Origin: Gammaproteobacteria bacterium
GTDB lineage: Bacteria; Pseudomonadota; Gammaproteobacteria; Arenicellales; JAHEKD01
DNA length: 5,819 nucleotides
Reading direction: 5' to 3'
Assembly (NCBI GenBank): GCA_024638545.1
Contig: JAHEKD010000180.1
Span: 1 to 5,819 of the forward strand
Shown: positions 1 to 5,819 of the stretch, one piece after another
Layout of the letters: the number at the start of each line of letters is the position of its first letter
Numbering within the stretch: the first letter of the stretch is position 1
The notes under the pieces: model-generated
What the model was told of the DNA's origin: nothing
Databases searched by the model: none
The model's input: only the letters and a program-made list of their open reading frames with translations
Program-made: the position numbers and the translations under genes

Positions 1-484
1 TTTTGGACCTGACGAAGAAAATTCGAAAGTATTTGGCGAGTAACAATTGCTTGATCAAGACCGATTATTTTCTACTAATATACCAAATGAGTAATAAAAA
101 AATGTAGGAAAGGCGTTAATGATTTACTCAGCTGTGTTGGACTCGAGCAGAAACGATCATTTGCTTAGGGTGTAATTGTTGATAATAAGAATGTGCAACA
201 TTTACTGTAAATCAGGTTATCCAGGCTCTGGGGCGCGCTAATGTTTCAACGCCGCATACCCGAATCTCTGCGTCACTCACAAACACCAAATCCTCTCGCG
301 TGTTTATCTTTGTTTATTAAACAGCCAAGGTTGGTGGCGGGATGGATATTTGCGGTGGTTAGATCATGTGCCTGGTGGGTGAGCTGCAGGAATAAAGCCA
401 CAATTTTTTCTAAAGTACTGAGTGCCGTAAATTAAATATGATTCGAATCGCCGTTCAAGGCAAATAATACTCATTTAGGCGGTA
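1..484. other. Non-coding leader region, no supported gene
   Basis: This stretch is AT-rich and broken by stop codons in all frames. The only open runs are short: a possible 3' gene tail in frame 2 (stop at 41-43), another in frame 3 (stop at 105-107), an 18-codon ORF at 119-175, and a 64-codon ORF at 241-435 whose translation I do not recognise. None shows a conserved motif. Small inverted repeats are present at 190-202, 311-323 (TGTTTA-T-TAAACA) and 440-449 (GATTCGAATC), and all are short enough to be chance. I see no tRNA, rRNA or mobile-element signature. It most likely contains the end of an upstream unit plus intergenic DNA. Confidence 0.5.
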
Positions 485-522
485 ATTCTGTTCTGGGGGC
501 AGTCCTGCCCCCAGAACAGAAT
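485..522. repeat. Perfect 18-bp inverted repeat with 2-nt centre
   Basis: The arms at 485-502 and 505-522 are exact reverse complements, separated only by TC at 503-504. After a single mismatch (484/523) two more pairs could form (482-483 with 524-525). The apex is GC-rich (GGGGGCAG/CTGCCCCC) and the base is AT-rich. Neither flank carries the T-run of a standard Rho-independent terminator, so I do not call it one. It lies about 100 bp before glcB and just upstream of the putative promoter. It could be a terminator without a U-tract for upstream transcription, a REP-like dispersed element, or a protein-binding cruciform. The structure is certain, the role unknown. Confidence 0.85.
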
Positions 523-539
523 AACGTGATAAACAGATA

Positions 540-554
540 TTATAGTCACTATAA
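540..554. promoter_or_regulatory. 15-nt dyad, candidate operator before glcB
   Basis: TTATAGT and ACTATAA flank a central C, giving 7-bp arms. The dyad sits where the -35 element and early spacer of the promoter with the TATAAT box at 564-569 would lie, a position typical for a repressor or activator site. I cannot assign it to a known regulator. In AT-rich DNA a dyad of this size can occur by chance. Confidence 0.3.
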
Positions 555-563
555 GCACTGAAT

Positions 564-569
564 TATAAT
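564..569 (+). promoter_or_regulatory. Putative sigma70 -10 box (TATAAT) for glcB
   Basis: This is an exact TATAAT hexamer 49 bp before the glcB ATG, predicting a start of transcription near 576 and a leader of about 40 nt. The expected -35 position (about 540-547) has no good TTGACA match and there is no TGn extension, so the promoter would be weak or activator-dependent. Perfect -10 matches arise by chance in AT-rich DNA, so this is a candidate only. Confidence 0.35.
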
Positions 570-608
570 TCCGTGTTTTGGTAATATAGGTGCCTGAATA
601 ATTATATT

Positions 609-613
609 GGAAG
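609..613 (+). promoter_or_regulatory. Ribosome binding site that fixes the glcB start
   Basis: GGAAG lies 5 nt before the ATG at 619. An in-frame TTG at 607 would add four residues (MEVI), but it overlaps this Shine-Dalgarno sequence and has no better one upstream. The ATG at 619 is therefore preferred. Confidence 0.6.
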
Positions 614-618
614 TTATT

Positions 619-2799
619 ATGGCGTCGACACAGCGCACAGCTATTGCCGGGATAAACGTTGATTCACAGCTGTATAAATTTGTTAATGAAGAAGTCTTGC
701 CGGGCAGCGGCGTAGAGGTAGAACACTTCTGGAATTCATTTGCACAAATTCTTAAAGACCTGTCTGCGAAAAACAGGCAGTTTCTTGAAAAGAGGGATGA
801 CCTGCAAACCAAGATTGATGAATGGTATAAAAAAAATGGCGTTCAGGGCAGTGAACAGGAAAAATCATTCTTGGAAAGCATTGATTACATCGTTGAAAAA
901 GGCGAAGATTTTAAAGTTAAAGTAGACAATGTTGACGAGGAAATCGCCAAAATTGCCGGACCGCAGCTGGTTGTGCCGGTCGACAACGCGCGCTACGCAC
1001 TAAATGCCTGCAATGCCCGCTGGGGAAGCCTGTATGATGCCCTCTACGGCAGCAACGTCATTTTGGAAGAGCAGGGCTGCAAACGTACCAACAAATATAA
1101 TTCAGTCCGCGGTAACAAGGTCATTAAATATGCCCGGGATTTTCTGGACAGAACCGTTCCGCTTGCCGTCGGGAGTCATAGCTATGTTGTCAGGTACAGC
1201 GTAAAATCAGGCGATCTTATCGCGGTGATGGGTGACGGCAGCAGGTCCGGTCTTGGGCATCGCGAGCGCTTTGCGGGTTATACAGGTGATCCTGATTCAC
1301 CGGATAGCATACTTTTTCGAAAAAACAATCTCTATGCTGAAATCTGCATTGGTGAAGGCTTTTTCATCGGCAAGGGCGATCTGGCCAATGTATATGATAT
1401 CAAGCTTGAGTCCGCGATCACCACGATAATGGACTGTGAGGATTCAGTCTCTGCTGTTGATGCGGCCGATAAATTACGCTGCTATCGAAACTGGTTAGGA
1501 CTGATGAAAGGCGACCTGACCTGCAGCGTCACTAAGGACGGCAAGACGCTTGAACGCTCGATGGAGCCAGATCGGGAATTTATCAACCCTAACGGTGAGA
1601 TATTTACGATTCCGGGCCGCAGTCTGATGCTGCTTAGAAATGTGGGTATTCATATGTATACCGATGCAGTGACAGATGCCGATGGCAATGAAATGCCTGA
1701 AGGAATGCTGGATGCCATGGTGACACTGTGCTGCGCCAAACACGATTTGCTCGGCAATGGTAAATTCAAAAACAGTCGAACCGGCAGCATATATATTGTC
1801 AAGCCAAAATTGCACGGACCGGATGAAGTTCAGGCAACAGCAGAACTGTTTGCCCGTGTAGAGCAGGCACTTGGTCTTGGGCCAAATACAGTCAAAATCG
1901 GCGTTATGGACGAAGAGCGCCGCACTACCGTAAATCTGGCAGAATGCATCAGGCGGGTTAAGGACAGAATCATATTCATCAATACCGGCTTTCTGGATCG
2001 TACCGGGGATGAAATTCACACCTGTATGGAAGCAGGCACCGTGTTGCCGAAAAACCGAATGAAATCAGCGCAGTGGCTGCTGGCGTATGAGGACTGGAAC
2101 GTTGATGTAGGTCTGGCGTCCGGATTGCCAGGTTATGCGCAGATTGGTAAAGGTATGTGGGCGGCTCCCGATGAAATGGCCCAGATGATGGAGGTTAAGC
2201 TGGTTCACCCGCGGGCAGGCGCCAATACGGCCTGGGTCCCTTCACCCACCGCGGCAACGCTGCACGCGATGCATTACCACAGGGTGAATGTCCGTTACCG
2301 ACAGCAGCAGCTTGAAAAGCATTTAAGCGCCCATCTGAGCGATATTCTATCCATCCCGGTGATTGACATGGAAAAACTAAAGCCAAGGGAAATCACCACC
2401 GAGCTTGAAAATAGCGCCCAAAGCATTCTTGGCTACGTGGTTCGCTGGATTGACCAGGGTGTGGGTTGTTCAAAAGTGCCCGATATTAACGATATTGCTT
2501 TGATGGAAGACAGGGCAACACTCAGAATTTCGAGCCAGCAGTTGGCAAACTGGCTCTACCATGGACTTATTACCGAACAGCAGGTGCGAGATGTGTTTGC
2601 AGACATGGCGTGGCTGGTCGACTGGCAAAATCATTCAGACCCGAATTATGTCACCATGCATCCGGATTTAAATAATAGTATCGCATTCCAGGCTGCACTG
2701 GACCTGGTGTTCAAGGGTCGTGAGGTGGCCAATGGATATACAGAACCGGTTTTACATGAACGTCGAAAACAGCGTAAACAGCAGCTTCTTGAAATCTGA
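619..2799 (+). CDS. glcB: Malate synthase G (EC 2.3.3.9)
   Basis: This cytosolic enzyme condenses glyoxylate with acetyl-CoA and water to give malate and CoA, completing the glyoxylate shunt and glycolate use. The 726-residue product matches the usual length of the G isoform (about 720-730), and colinearity with E. coli GlcB is clear from end to end. I see EEVLPG near the start, GPQLVVP..NARYALNA.NARWGSLYDALYG around residues 110-140, and MDCEDSV at 271-277. The predicted active site is intact: R340 in LLRNVG binds glyoxylate, E432 in MDEERRT and D460 in GFLDRTGDE hold Mg2+, and D631 in LMEDRATLR is the catalytic base (E. coli R338, E427, D455 and D631). C617 in GCSKVPD is also kept. The C-terminus ends with the family signature NGYTEPVLH. 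The start is the ATG with GGAAG 5 nt upstream. It seems to be transcribed alone and faces the antiporter genes. No isocitrate lyase or glycolate oxidase gene is visible nearby. No damage is seen. Confidence 0.97.
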   Translation: MASTQRTAIAGINVDSQLYKFVNEEVLPGSGVEVEHFWNSFAQILKDLSAKNRQFLEKRDDLQTKIDEWYKKNGVQGSEQEKSFLESIDYIVEKGEDFKVKVDNVDEEIAKIAGPQLVVPVDNARYALNACNARWGSLYDALYGSNVILEEQGCKRTNKYNSVRGNKVIKYARDFLDRTVPLAVGSHSYVVRYSVKSGDLIAVMGDGSRSGLGHRERFAGYTGDPDSPDSILFRKNNLYAEICIGEGFFIGKGDLANVYDIKLESAITTIMDCEDSVSAVDAADKLRCYRNWLGLMKGDLTCSVTKDGKTLERSMEPDREFINPNGEIFTIPGRSLMLLRNVGIHMYTDAVTDADGNEMPEGMLDAMVTLCCAKHDLLGNGKFKNSRTGSIYIVKPKLHGPDEVQATAELFARVEQALGLGPNTVKIGVMDEERRTTVNLAECIRRVKDRIIFINTGFLDRTGDEIHTCMEAGTVLPKNRMKSAQWLLAYEDWNVDVGLASGLPGYAQIGKGMWAAPDEMAQMMEVKLVHPRAGANTAWVPSPTAATLHAMHYHRVNVRYRQQQLEKHLSAHLSDILSIPVIDMEKLKPREITTELENSAQSILGYVVRWIDQGVGCSKVPDINDIALMEDRATLRISSQQLANWLYHGLITEQQVRDVFADMAWLVDWQNHSDPNYVTMHPDLNNSIAFQAALDLVFKGREVANGYTEPVLHERRKQRKQQLLEI

Positions 2800-2884
2800 A
2801 GGCGCGTTTGTGCTGCTGTTATGCCTTTGGATGCCTGTTGCTCTGTTCGAAAGCGTCGATTCGCATGTTGATCAGGCGGAAAAT
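2800..2884. other. Convergent gap between glcB and the antiporter operon
   Basis: This 85-bp spacer separates the glcB stop (TGA, 2797-2799) from the minus-strand stop (TAA, 2887-2885). I looked for a GC-rich stem followed by a T-run in either direction and found none; only 4-bp pairings such as CGAA/TTCG are present. Termination here would have to be Rho-dependent or occur inside the facing genes. Confidence 0.6.
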
Positions 2885-4588
2885 TTACAACCCCTGAAAT
2901 AAAATACTGACCAGCAGCACGATACTGAGCATAATCGCAACGCACAGCAGCATGCTGCCGCTGGGCCAGGTGCGGGCTAAAATTCCGCTTGGACCGTGGT
3001 GCTGATGCAAACCGCGTAACAGCCTGATAACGCGCTTTCTCGTGATTTGCTGCAGCATATCGGCTGTCCTGCCGATCTTTACAGCATACCTGGCTTGTAT
3101 TAACACAAATAACTTCCTGTAAAACCAGTCAAAATCCAGCGTAATGGTTAGCGTTCGCTTCATCATCGGCAGTAAAATAAAAAAAGCGCTGCCAGCAAAT
3201 AATAGCAGCTGAAACTGTTCAACCACATGATTAAGGGTATAGGCCTGATATTCAACAGCGTAGGGTAAGATTGCATAAAGTGGCTGCGGAAACAGTCCAA
3301 TAGATATGCACAGAAAAGAGAAAATCCACATTGCAATTTTCATGTTTCCAGGGGGGTCGGCAGGTCTCAAACCGGAGTCTTTCTGAAAAAAGACAAACCA
3401 GGGAAATTTAATACCTGCATGAAGAAACACGCCAGCAGAGGCGGCCAGTAACAGCAACCAGACCCATACCAATCCGAGTTCGCTGGCCGACGCGGTCGTT
3501 AGCGACTTTGTTACAAAACCGGAGGTAAAGGGGAACGAGGAAATTGCCAGGGCGCCGATAATGCCGTTAACGGCTGTCACCGGCATTGACTGAAACAAGC
3601 CGCCCAGATCGGAGCATTTCCGATGCCCGGTCATCAGCAGGACGCTGCCGGCTGACATCAGCAGCAGGCCTTTATAGATAATATGGGCAAAAGCATGTGC
3701 AGCTGCACCGTTGAGGGCCATTTCAGTGCCTATGCCGATAGCTGTTACCATAAAACCGACCTGATTTACGATACTGTAAGCGAGTATTCGGCGCATGTCA
3801 TTTTCTAATAGCGCATAAATAATGCCATAGAAAATCATATAAAGACCGATATATATCAGTGCCTGCGTACCCGCGAATGCAACCAGTAATACGTATACGG
3901 CTGTCTTGGTTGTAAATACAGAGAGATAAACCATGCCGCTGGGGCTGGATTCGGGATAAGCATCCGCAATCCATGCGGAAAACGGCGGGGCACCCGCGTT
4001 AATTAGAAAACCAATCAGTATTAATATGTCGGCCGGGTTATCTGCCGTGTAGCGTGTAAACTCAATCGAGCCTGTAGACAGGGTGTGCCATATAATGCCC
4101 GCCATCAGAACGACGCCGCCGAATAAGTGCACAAGCAGATAGCGCAGGCTTGCGGCAAACGCATTTGGGTTCGATTGGCCGTTAGACCATATAATTAAGG
4201 TCGAACCAAAGGTCATCAGCTCCCAGAAAATAAACAGACTGATCAGGTCGCCGCAAAATGTAACCCCGATCGCTGAGCCCGCATAGATAAATGCGCCGGC
4301 AATCTCAAGTTTGGGTGCCTGATGCAGTGCATACAAACTGGTTGCAAGCGTGGCCAGACAGAAGATGGTGGCAAATAATCGGCCGGTCACAGAGACACTG
4401 AAAGGCAGCAGGGTATAATCAAGAAAGGTGACAGCCAGGTGATCACCCGTTGGAACGAGCCAGACGATTGCCAGCGTTAATAACGGCAAGGCAAACATCA
4501 GGCCTTTTTGAATGGCATTATTAGCGAACAGGATGATCAAAGCACCGATGATCAGTACCATGCCTGGTGACAACATAATATCAATCAT
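2885..4588 (-). CDS. MrpD/NuoM-family cation:proton antiporter subunit, divergent paralogue
   Basis: This is a 567-residue integral membrane protein with about 14-16 predicted membrane segments, of the proton-conducting family (PF00361) shared by Mrp antiporters and complex I subunits L/M/N. Family residues visible are E123 in IFWELMTFGST (the membrane glutamate of the channel), K228 in FTTKTAVY, K306 in HAFAHIIYKGLLLMSAGS, and K361 in SGFVTKS. Where canonical members have a lysine before the AxxPLHxWLP motif, this protein reads INAGAPPFSAW with N197, and the usual histidine is also changed. The C-terminus adds a basic stretch (about 485-540, many Arg/Lys and HQHH) and a last membrane segment (about 545-563), somewhat like the lateral helix and final helix of NuoL. 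It is the last gene of the minus-strand cluster. Its ATG overlaps the end of the 90-codon gene by 8 bp, and the Shine-Dalgarno is weak (AGAG about 10 nt away), pointing to translational coupling. It would normally be annotated Na(+)/H(+) antiporter subunit D; the ion transported cannot be read from sequence. Confidence 0.88.
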   Translation of the reverse strand: MIDIMLSPGMVLIIGALIILFANNAIQKGLMFALPLLTLAIVWLVPTGDHLAVTFLDYTLLPFSVSVTGRLFATIFCLATLATSLYALHQAPKLEIAGAFIYAGSAIGVTFCGDLISLFIFWELMTFGSTLIIWSNGQSNPNAFAASLRYLLVHLFGGVVLMAGIIWHTLSTGSIEFTRYTADNPADILILIGFLINAGAPPFSAWIADAYPESSPSGMVYLSVFTTKTAVYVLLVAFAGTQALIYIGLYMIFYGIIYALLENDMRRILAYSIVNQVGFMVTAIGIGTEMALNGAAAHAFAHIIYKGLLLMSAGSVLLMTGHRKCSDLGGLFQSMPVTAVNGIIGALAISSFPFTSGFVTKSLTTASASELGLVWVWLLLLAASAGVFLHAGIKFPWFVFFQKDSGLRPADPPGNMKIAMWIFSFLCISIGLFPQPLYAILPYAVEYQAYTLNHVVEQFQLLLFAGSAFFILLPMMKRTLTITLDFDWFYRKLFVLIQARYAVKIGRTADMLQQITRKRVIRLLRGLHQHHGPSGILARTWPSGSMLLCVAIMLSIVLLVSILFQGL

Positions 4589-4853
4589 CGTAGTAATGCT
4601 CTTTACGCTTAAGAAAAATACCTAAAAATTTGGCCAGCACCACCATGAGTGCGCAGCTGATAAACGCAAACCAGGCATAAAATCCCCAGCTGCCGTCAAT
4701 ATGTATACCCTGTTCCTCAAAATTATGGTGCTTATGAATAAAAAATTCCGGCAGCAGTGTCAGTAGCAATATAATTGCGAGTATCGCCCACAGCTTGGGG
4801 CGGTTTTGGGCCTGGTAGAGCCAGTGTTTTGTACTGTTGTTGTCCTGATGCAT
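4581..4853 (-). CDS. Small two-TM membrane protein of the antiporter operon
   Basis: This is a 90-residue protein with no domain I can name. It has a polar N-terminus (1-20), a hydrophobic helix (about 21-39), a loop rich in His and acids (HKHHNFEEQGIHID, 40-53), a second helix (about 57-80), and a charged tail LKRKEHYYDD. By the positive-inside rule the KRK tail should be cytoplasmic, so the His-rich loop would be periplasmic. From memory, proteins of this size and ending (R-x-E-x-YYD) occur beside MrpD-like genes in other bacteria, but I cannot verify this here. I infer an accessory subunit of the antiporter complex. The start is ATG at 4853, although an adjacent in-frame TTG at 4856 would add one residue. 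The stop lies inside the first codons of the next gene (8-bp overlap). Confidence 0.8.
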   Translation of the reverse strand: MHQDNNSTKHWLYQAQNRPKLWAILAIILLLTLLPEFFIHKHHNFEEQGIHIDGSWGFYAWFAFISCALMVVLAKFLGIFLKRKEHYYDD

Positions 4854-4861
4854 CAAGTAAT

Positions 4862-4867
4862 TCCCTC
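4862..4867 (-). promoter_or_regulatory. Ribosome binding site running out of the upstream stop codon
   Basis: On the minus strand the sequence reads TAGAGGGAA. The TAG is the stop codon of the truncated antiporter gene, and its final G begins the Shine-Dalgarno GAGGGA of the 90-codon gene, 8 nt before its ATG. Ribosomes finishing the upstream gene would expose or re-use this site, which supports coupled translation of the two proteins. Confidence 0.6.
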
Positions 4868-5819
4868 TAATTTAGCCTGATCAACTGCGCTAATGACAAA
4901 ACCAGATTCGGAAAAAAGAACATTAAAACAGTCAATATGGCTGTTGAACTGATAGCGATAACAATAGGCAAAGGGGCTTCTCCGTGGTCATTAGCAGGAT
5001 CATCATTGCTTTCGGGTTTGAAGTAGGCGGCGTAGATGATCGGTATAAAATAAGCAGCATTCAATAATGTCGAGATTATTATAACAATGATCGCAAACAG
5101 GTGATGTGTTTGTAAGGCGCTCATCAGTATGTACCATTTGGAAATAAAACCGGCGGTTGGCGGCAAGCCGATCATTGAGATTGAGCCCACGATGAACGCT
5201 GCCATTGTCCACGGCATGCGCTTGCCGATGCCGTCAAGTTGACTGACCCGGTTTTTTTTAGAGGCCGTATAAATGGAGCCGGCGGCGAAGAACAGCGTAA
5301 TTTTACCGAAGGCATGGGCAACAATATGCAGGCTGGCCGCCACGGCCGAAACTGGTGCGAGCAGCATTGTCGCAATCACCACATAAGCTAACTGGCCAAC
5401 CGTTGAATAGGCAAGCCTGCGCTTGAGGTTATCCTGTCTCAAGGCAATTATCGATGCCGTTACCAGGGTGAAACCAGCGATATACATTAACCATATGGAA
5501 CCATCAATGGAGGCCAGTTTTTCTATGCCGATAATGTAAACAATCACTTTCGTGATGCTGAAAACACCGGCTTTCACTACCGCTACCGCGTGCAATAGTG
5601 CGCTGACCGGCGTTGGCGCAACCATCGCAGCCGGCAGCCACCGATGTACAGGCATCACGGCCGATTTTCCAATGCCAAATAGAAATAAAAATGCCAGAAT
5701 CAATATGGAAGTATCGGCAAGCTTGCCGGCAACGATCCCGCCAGGTGAAAATTCAGTGCTACCCGTTGCATGGTATGTCCATGCAACAGCGGGTAAAAAC
5801 AGGGCTAATGATGTTCCCA
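4867..5819 (-). CDS. MrpD/MnhD-type monovalent cation/H+ antiporter subunit, 5'-truncated by window edge
   Basis: Only the C-terminal 316 codons are present. The frame stays open to the right edge, so the gene begins outside the window; the TTG at 5703 is internal and not a start. The protein belongs to the proton-conducting membrane subunit family. The hallmark stretch (about 5670-5560) reads GIGKSAVMPVHRWLP then AAMVAPTPVSALLHAVAVVKAG, with both channel lysines present (codons at 5665-5667 and 5572-5574). Further family residues follow: HAFGKITLFFAAGS (lysine codon 5302-5304) and PPTAGFISKWY (lysine codon 5137-5139). About eight or nine membrane segments remain, with a hydrophilic acidic loop (KPESNDDPANDHGEAP) before the last one. 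It would act in the cytoplasmic membrane as an ion-translocating subunit of an Mrp-like complex. It is followed after 13 nt by the 90-codon gene. The membrane glutamate of the family lies in the missing N-terminal part. NuoL/NuoM or a hydrogenase-type subunit is the alternative, less likely given the neighbours and the APTPVSALLHAVAVVKAG pattern. Confidence 0.9.
   Translation of the reverse strand, partial: GTSLALFLPAVAWTYHATGSTEFSPGGIVAGKLADTSILILAFLFLFGIGKSAVMPVHRWLPAAMVAPTPVSALLHAVAVVKAGVFSITKVIVYIIGIEKLASIDGSIWLMYIAGFTLVTASIIALRQDNLKRRLAYSTVGQLAYVVIATMLLAPVSAVAASLHIVAHAFGKITLFFAAGSIYTASKKNRVSQLDGIGKRMPWTMAAFIVGSISMIGLPPTAGFISKWYILMSALQTHHLFAIIVIIISTLLNAAYFIPIIYAAYFKPESNDDPANDHGEAPLPIVIAISSTAILTVLMFFFPNLVLSLAQLIRLN

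Noticed and set aside
241..435. 64-codon plus-strand ORF in the leader region
   Set aside because: No clear ribosome binding site, no recognisable motif, a Cys/Trp/Arg-rich composition typical of random translation, and it is short enough to occur by chance.
437..453. TTCGAAT resembling a tRNA T-loop
   Set aside because: The flanking five bases on each side do not pair as a T-stem, and no acceptor, D or anticodon arm is found nearby. It is just the short palindrome GATTCGAATC.
485..522. Inverted repeat as a Rho-independent terminator
   Set aside because: Neither strand has a T-run after the stem, so it is listed as a repeat of unknown role instead.
607..609. TTG at 607 as the glcB start
   Set aside because: The Shine-Dalgarno GGAAG begins at 609 and is correctly spaced for the ATG at 619, not for the TTG.
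549..812. 87-codon minus-strand ORF over the glcB start
   Set aside because: Antisense to the well-supported N-terminus of malate synthase G and to its leader; no family features.
1495..2019. 174-codon minus-strand ORF inside glcB
   Set aside because: It lies wholly antisense to the catalytic core of malate synthase G. Its length follows from the codon pattern of the real gene, and the translation shows no motif.
2756..2902. Possible small plus-strand membrane peptide (hydrophobic core AFVLLLCLWMPVALF) bridging the end of glcB and the convergent gap
   Set aside because: No Shine-Dalgarno before any ATG, and it overlaps the 3' ends of both real genes. One hydrophobic run is not enough evidence.
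5701..5703. TTG at 5703 as the start of the right-hand antiporter gene
   Set aside because: The same frame continues without a stop to the window edge, and an antiporter subunit of this family should have roughly 180-200 more residues upstream, so the codon is internal.

Overview
The window looks like a piece of a proteobacterial chromosome, most likely gammaproteobacterial. This rests on protein resemblance and gene content only (a long malate synthase G very like the E. coli enzyme, plus an Mrp-like cation/proton antiporter cluster of the kind I associate with gammaproteobacteria); no RNA marker is present. The organism call is an inference with moderate confidence. I see no mobile element, CRISPR array, tRNA or rRNA.

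Layout. Bases 1-618 are a long, AT-rich leader with no gene I can support. It holds a perfect 18-bp inverted repeat (485-522), a 15-nt dyad (540-554), a TATAAT box (564-569) and the ribosome binding site of the next gene. Bases 619-2799 (+) encode a complete malate synthase G (glcB) with all catalytic residues in place. After an 85-bp convergent gap come three genes on the minus strand, read from the right edge leftwards. They are a 5'-truncated MrpD/MnhD-type antiporter subunit (4867 to beyond the right edge), a 90-residue protein with two predicted membrane segments (4581-4853), and a second, divergent MrpD/NuoM-family subunit of 567 residues (2885-4588).

How the genes work together. glcB condenses glyoxylate with acetyl-CoA to malate and appears to be its own transcription unit. 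The minus-strand genes are tightly packed: the ribosome binding site of the small gene runs into the stop codon of the gene before it, and the small gene overlaps the 567-codon gene by 8 bp. They are therefore probably the last genes of one operon, making parts of one membrane complex that moves Na+ and/or H+. The two antiporter subunits differ. The truncated one keeps the textbook lysine pair around the HxWLPxAMxAPTPVSALLHAVAVVKAG signature, whereas the 567-residue one has asparagine where the first lysine is expected but keeps the second. The rest of the operon lies to the right of the window.

The genes themselves belong to known families. The parts worth a second look are the small uncharacterised membrane protein between the two antiporter subunits, the altered proton-channel residue, the basic C-terminal extension of the 567-residue protein, and the hairpin and dyad upstream of glcB.
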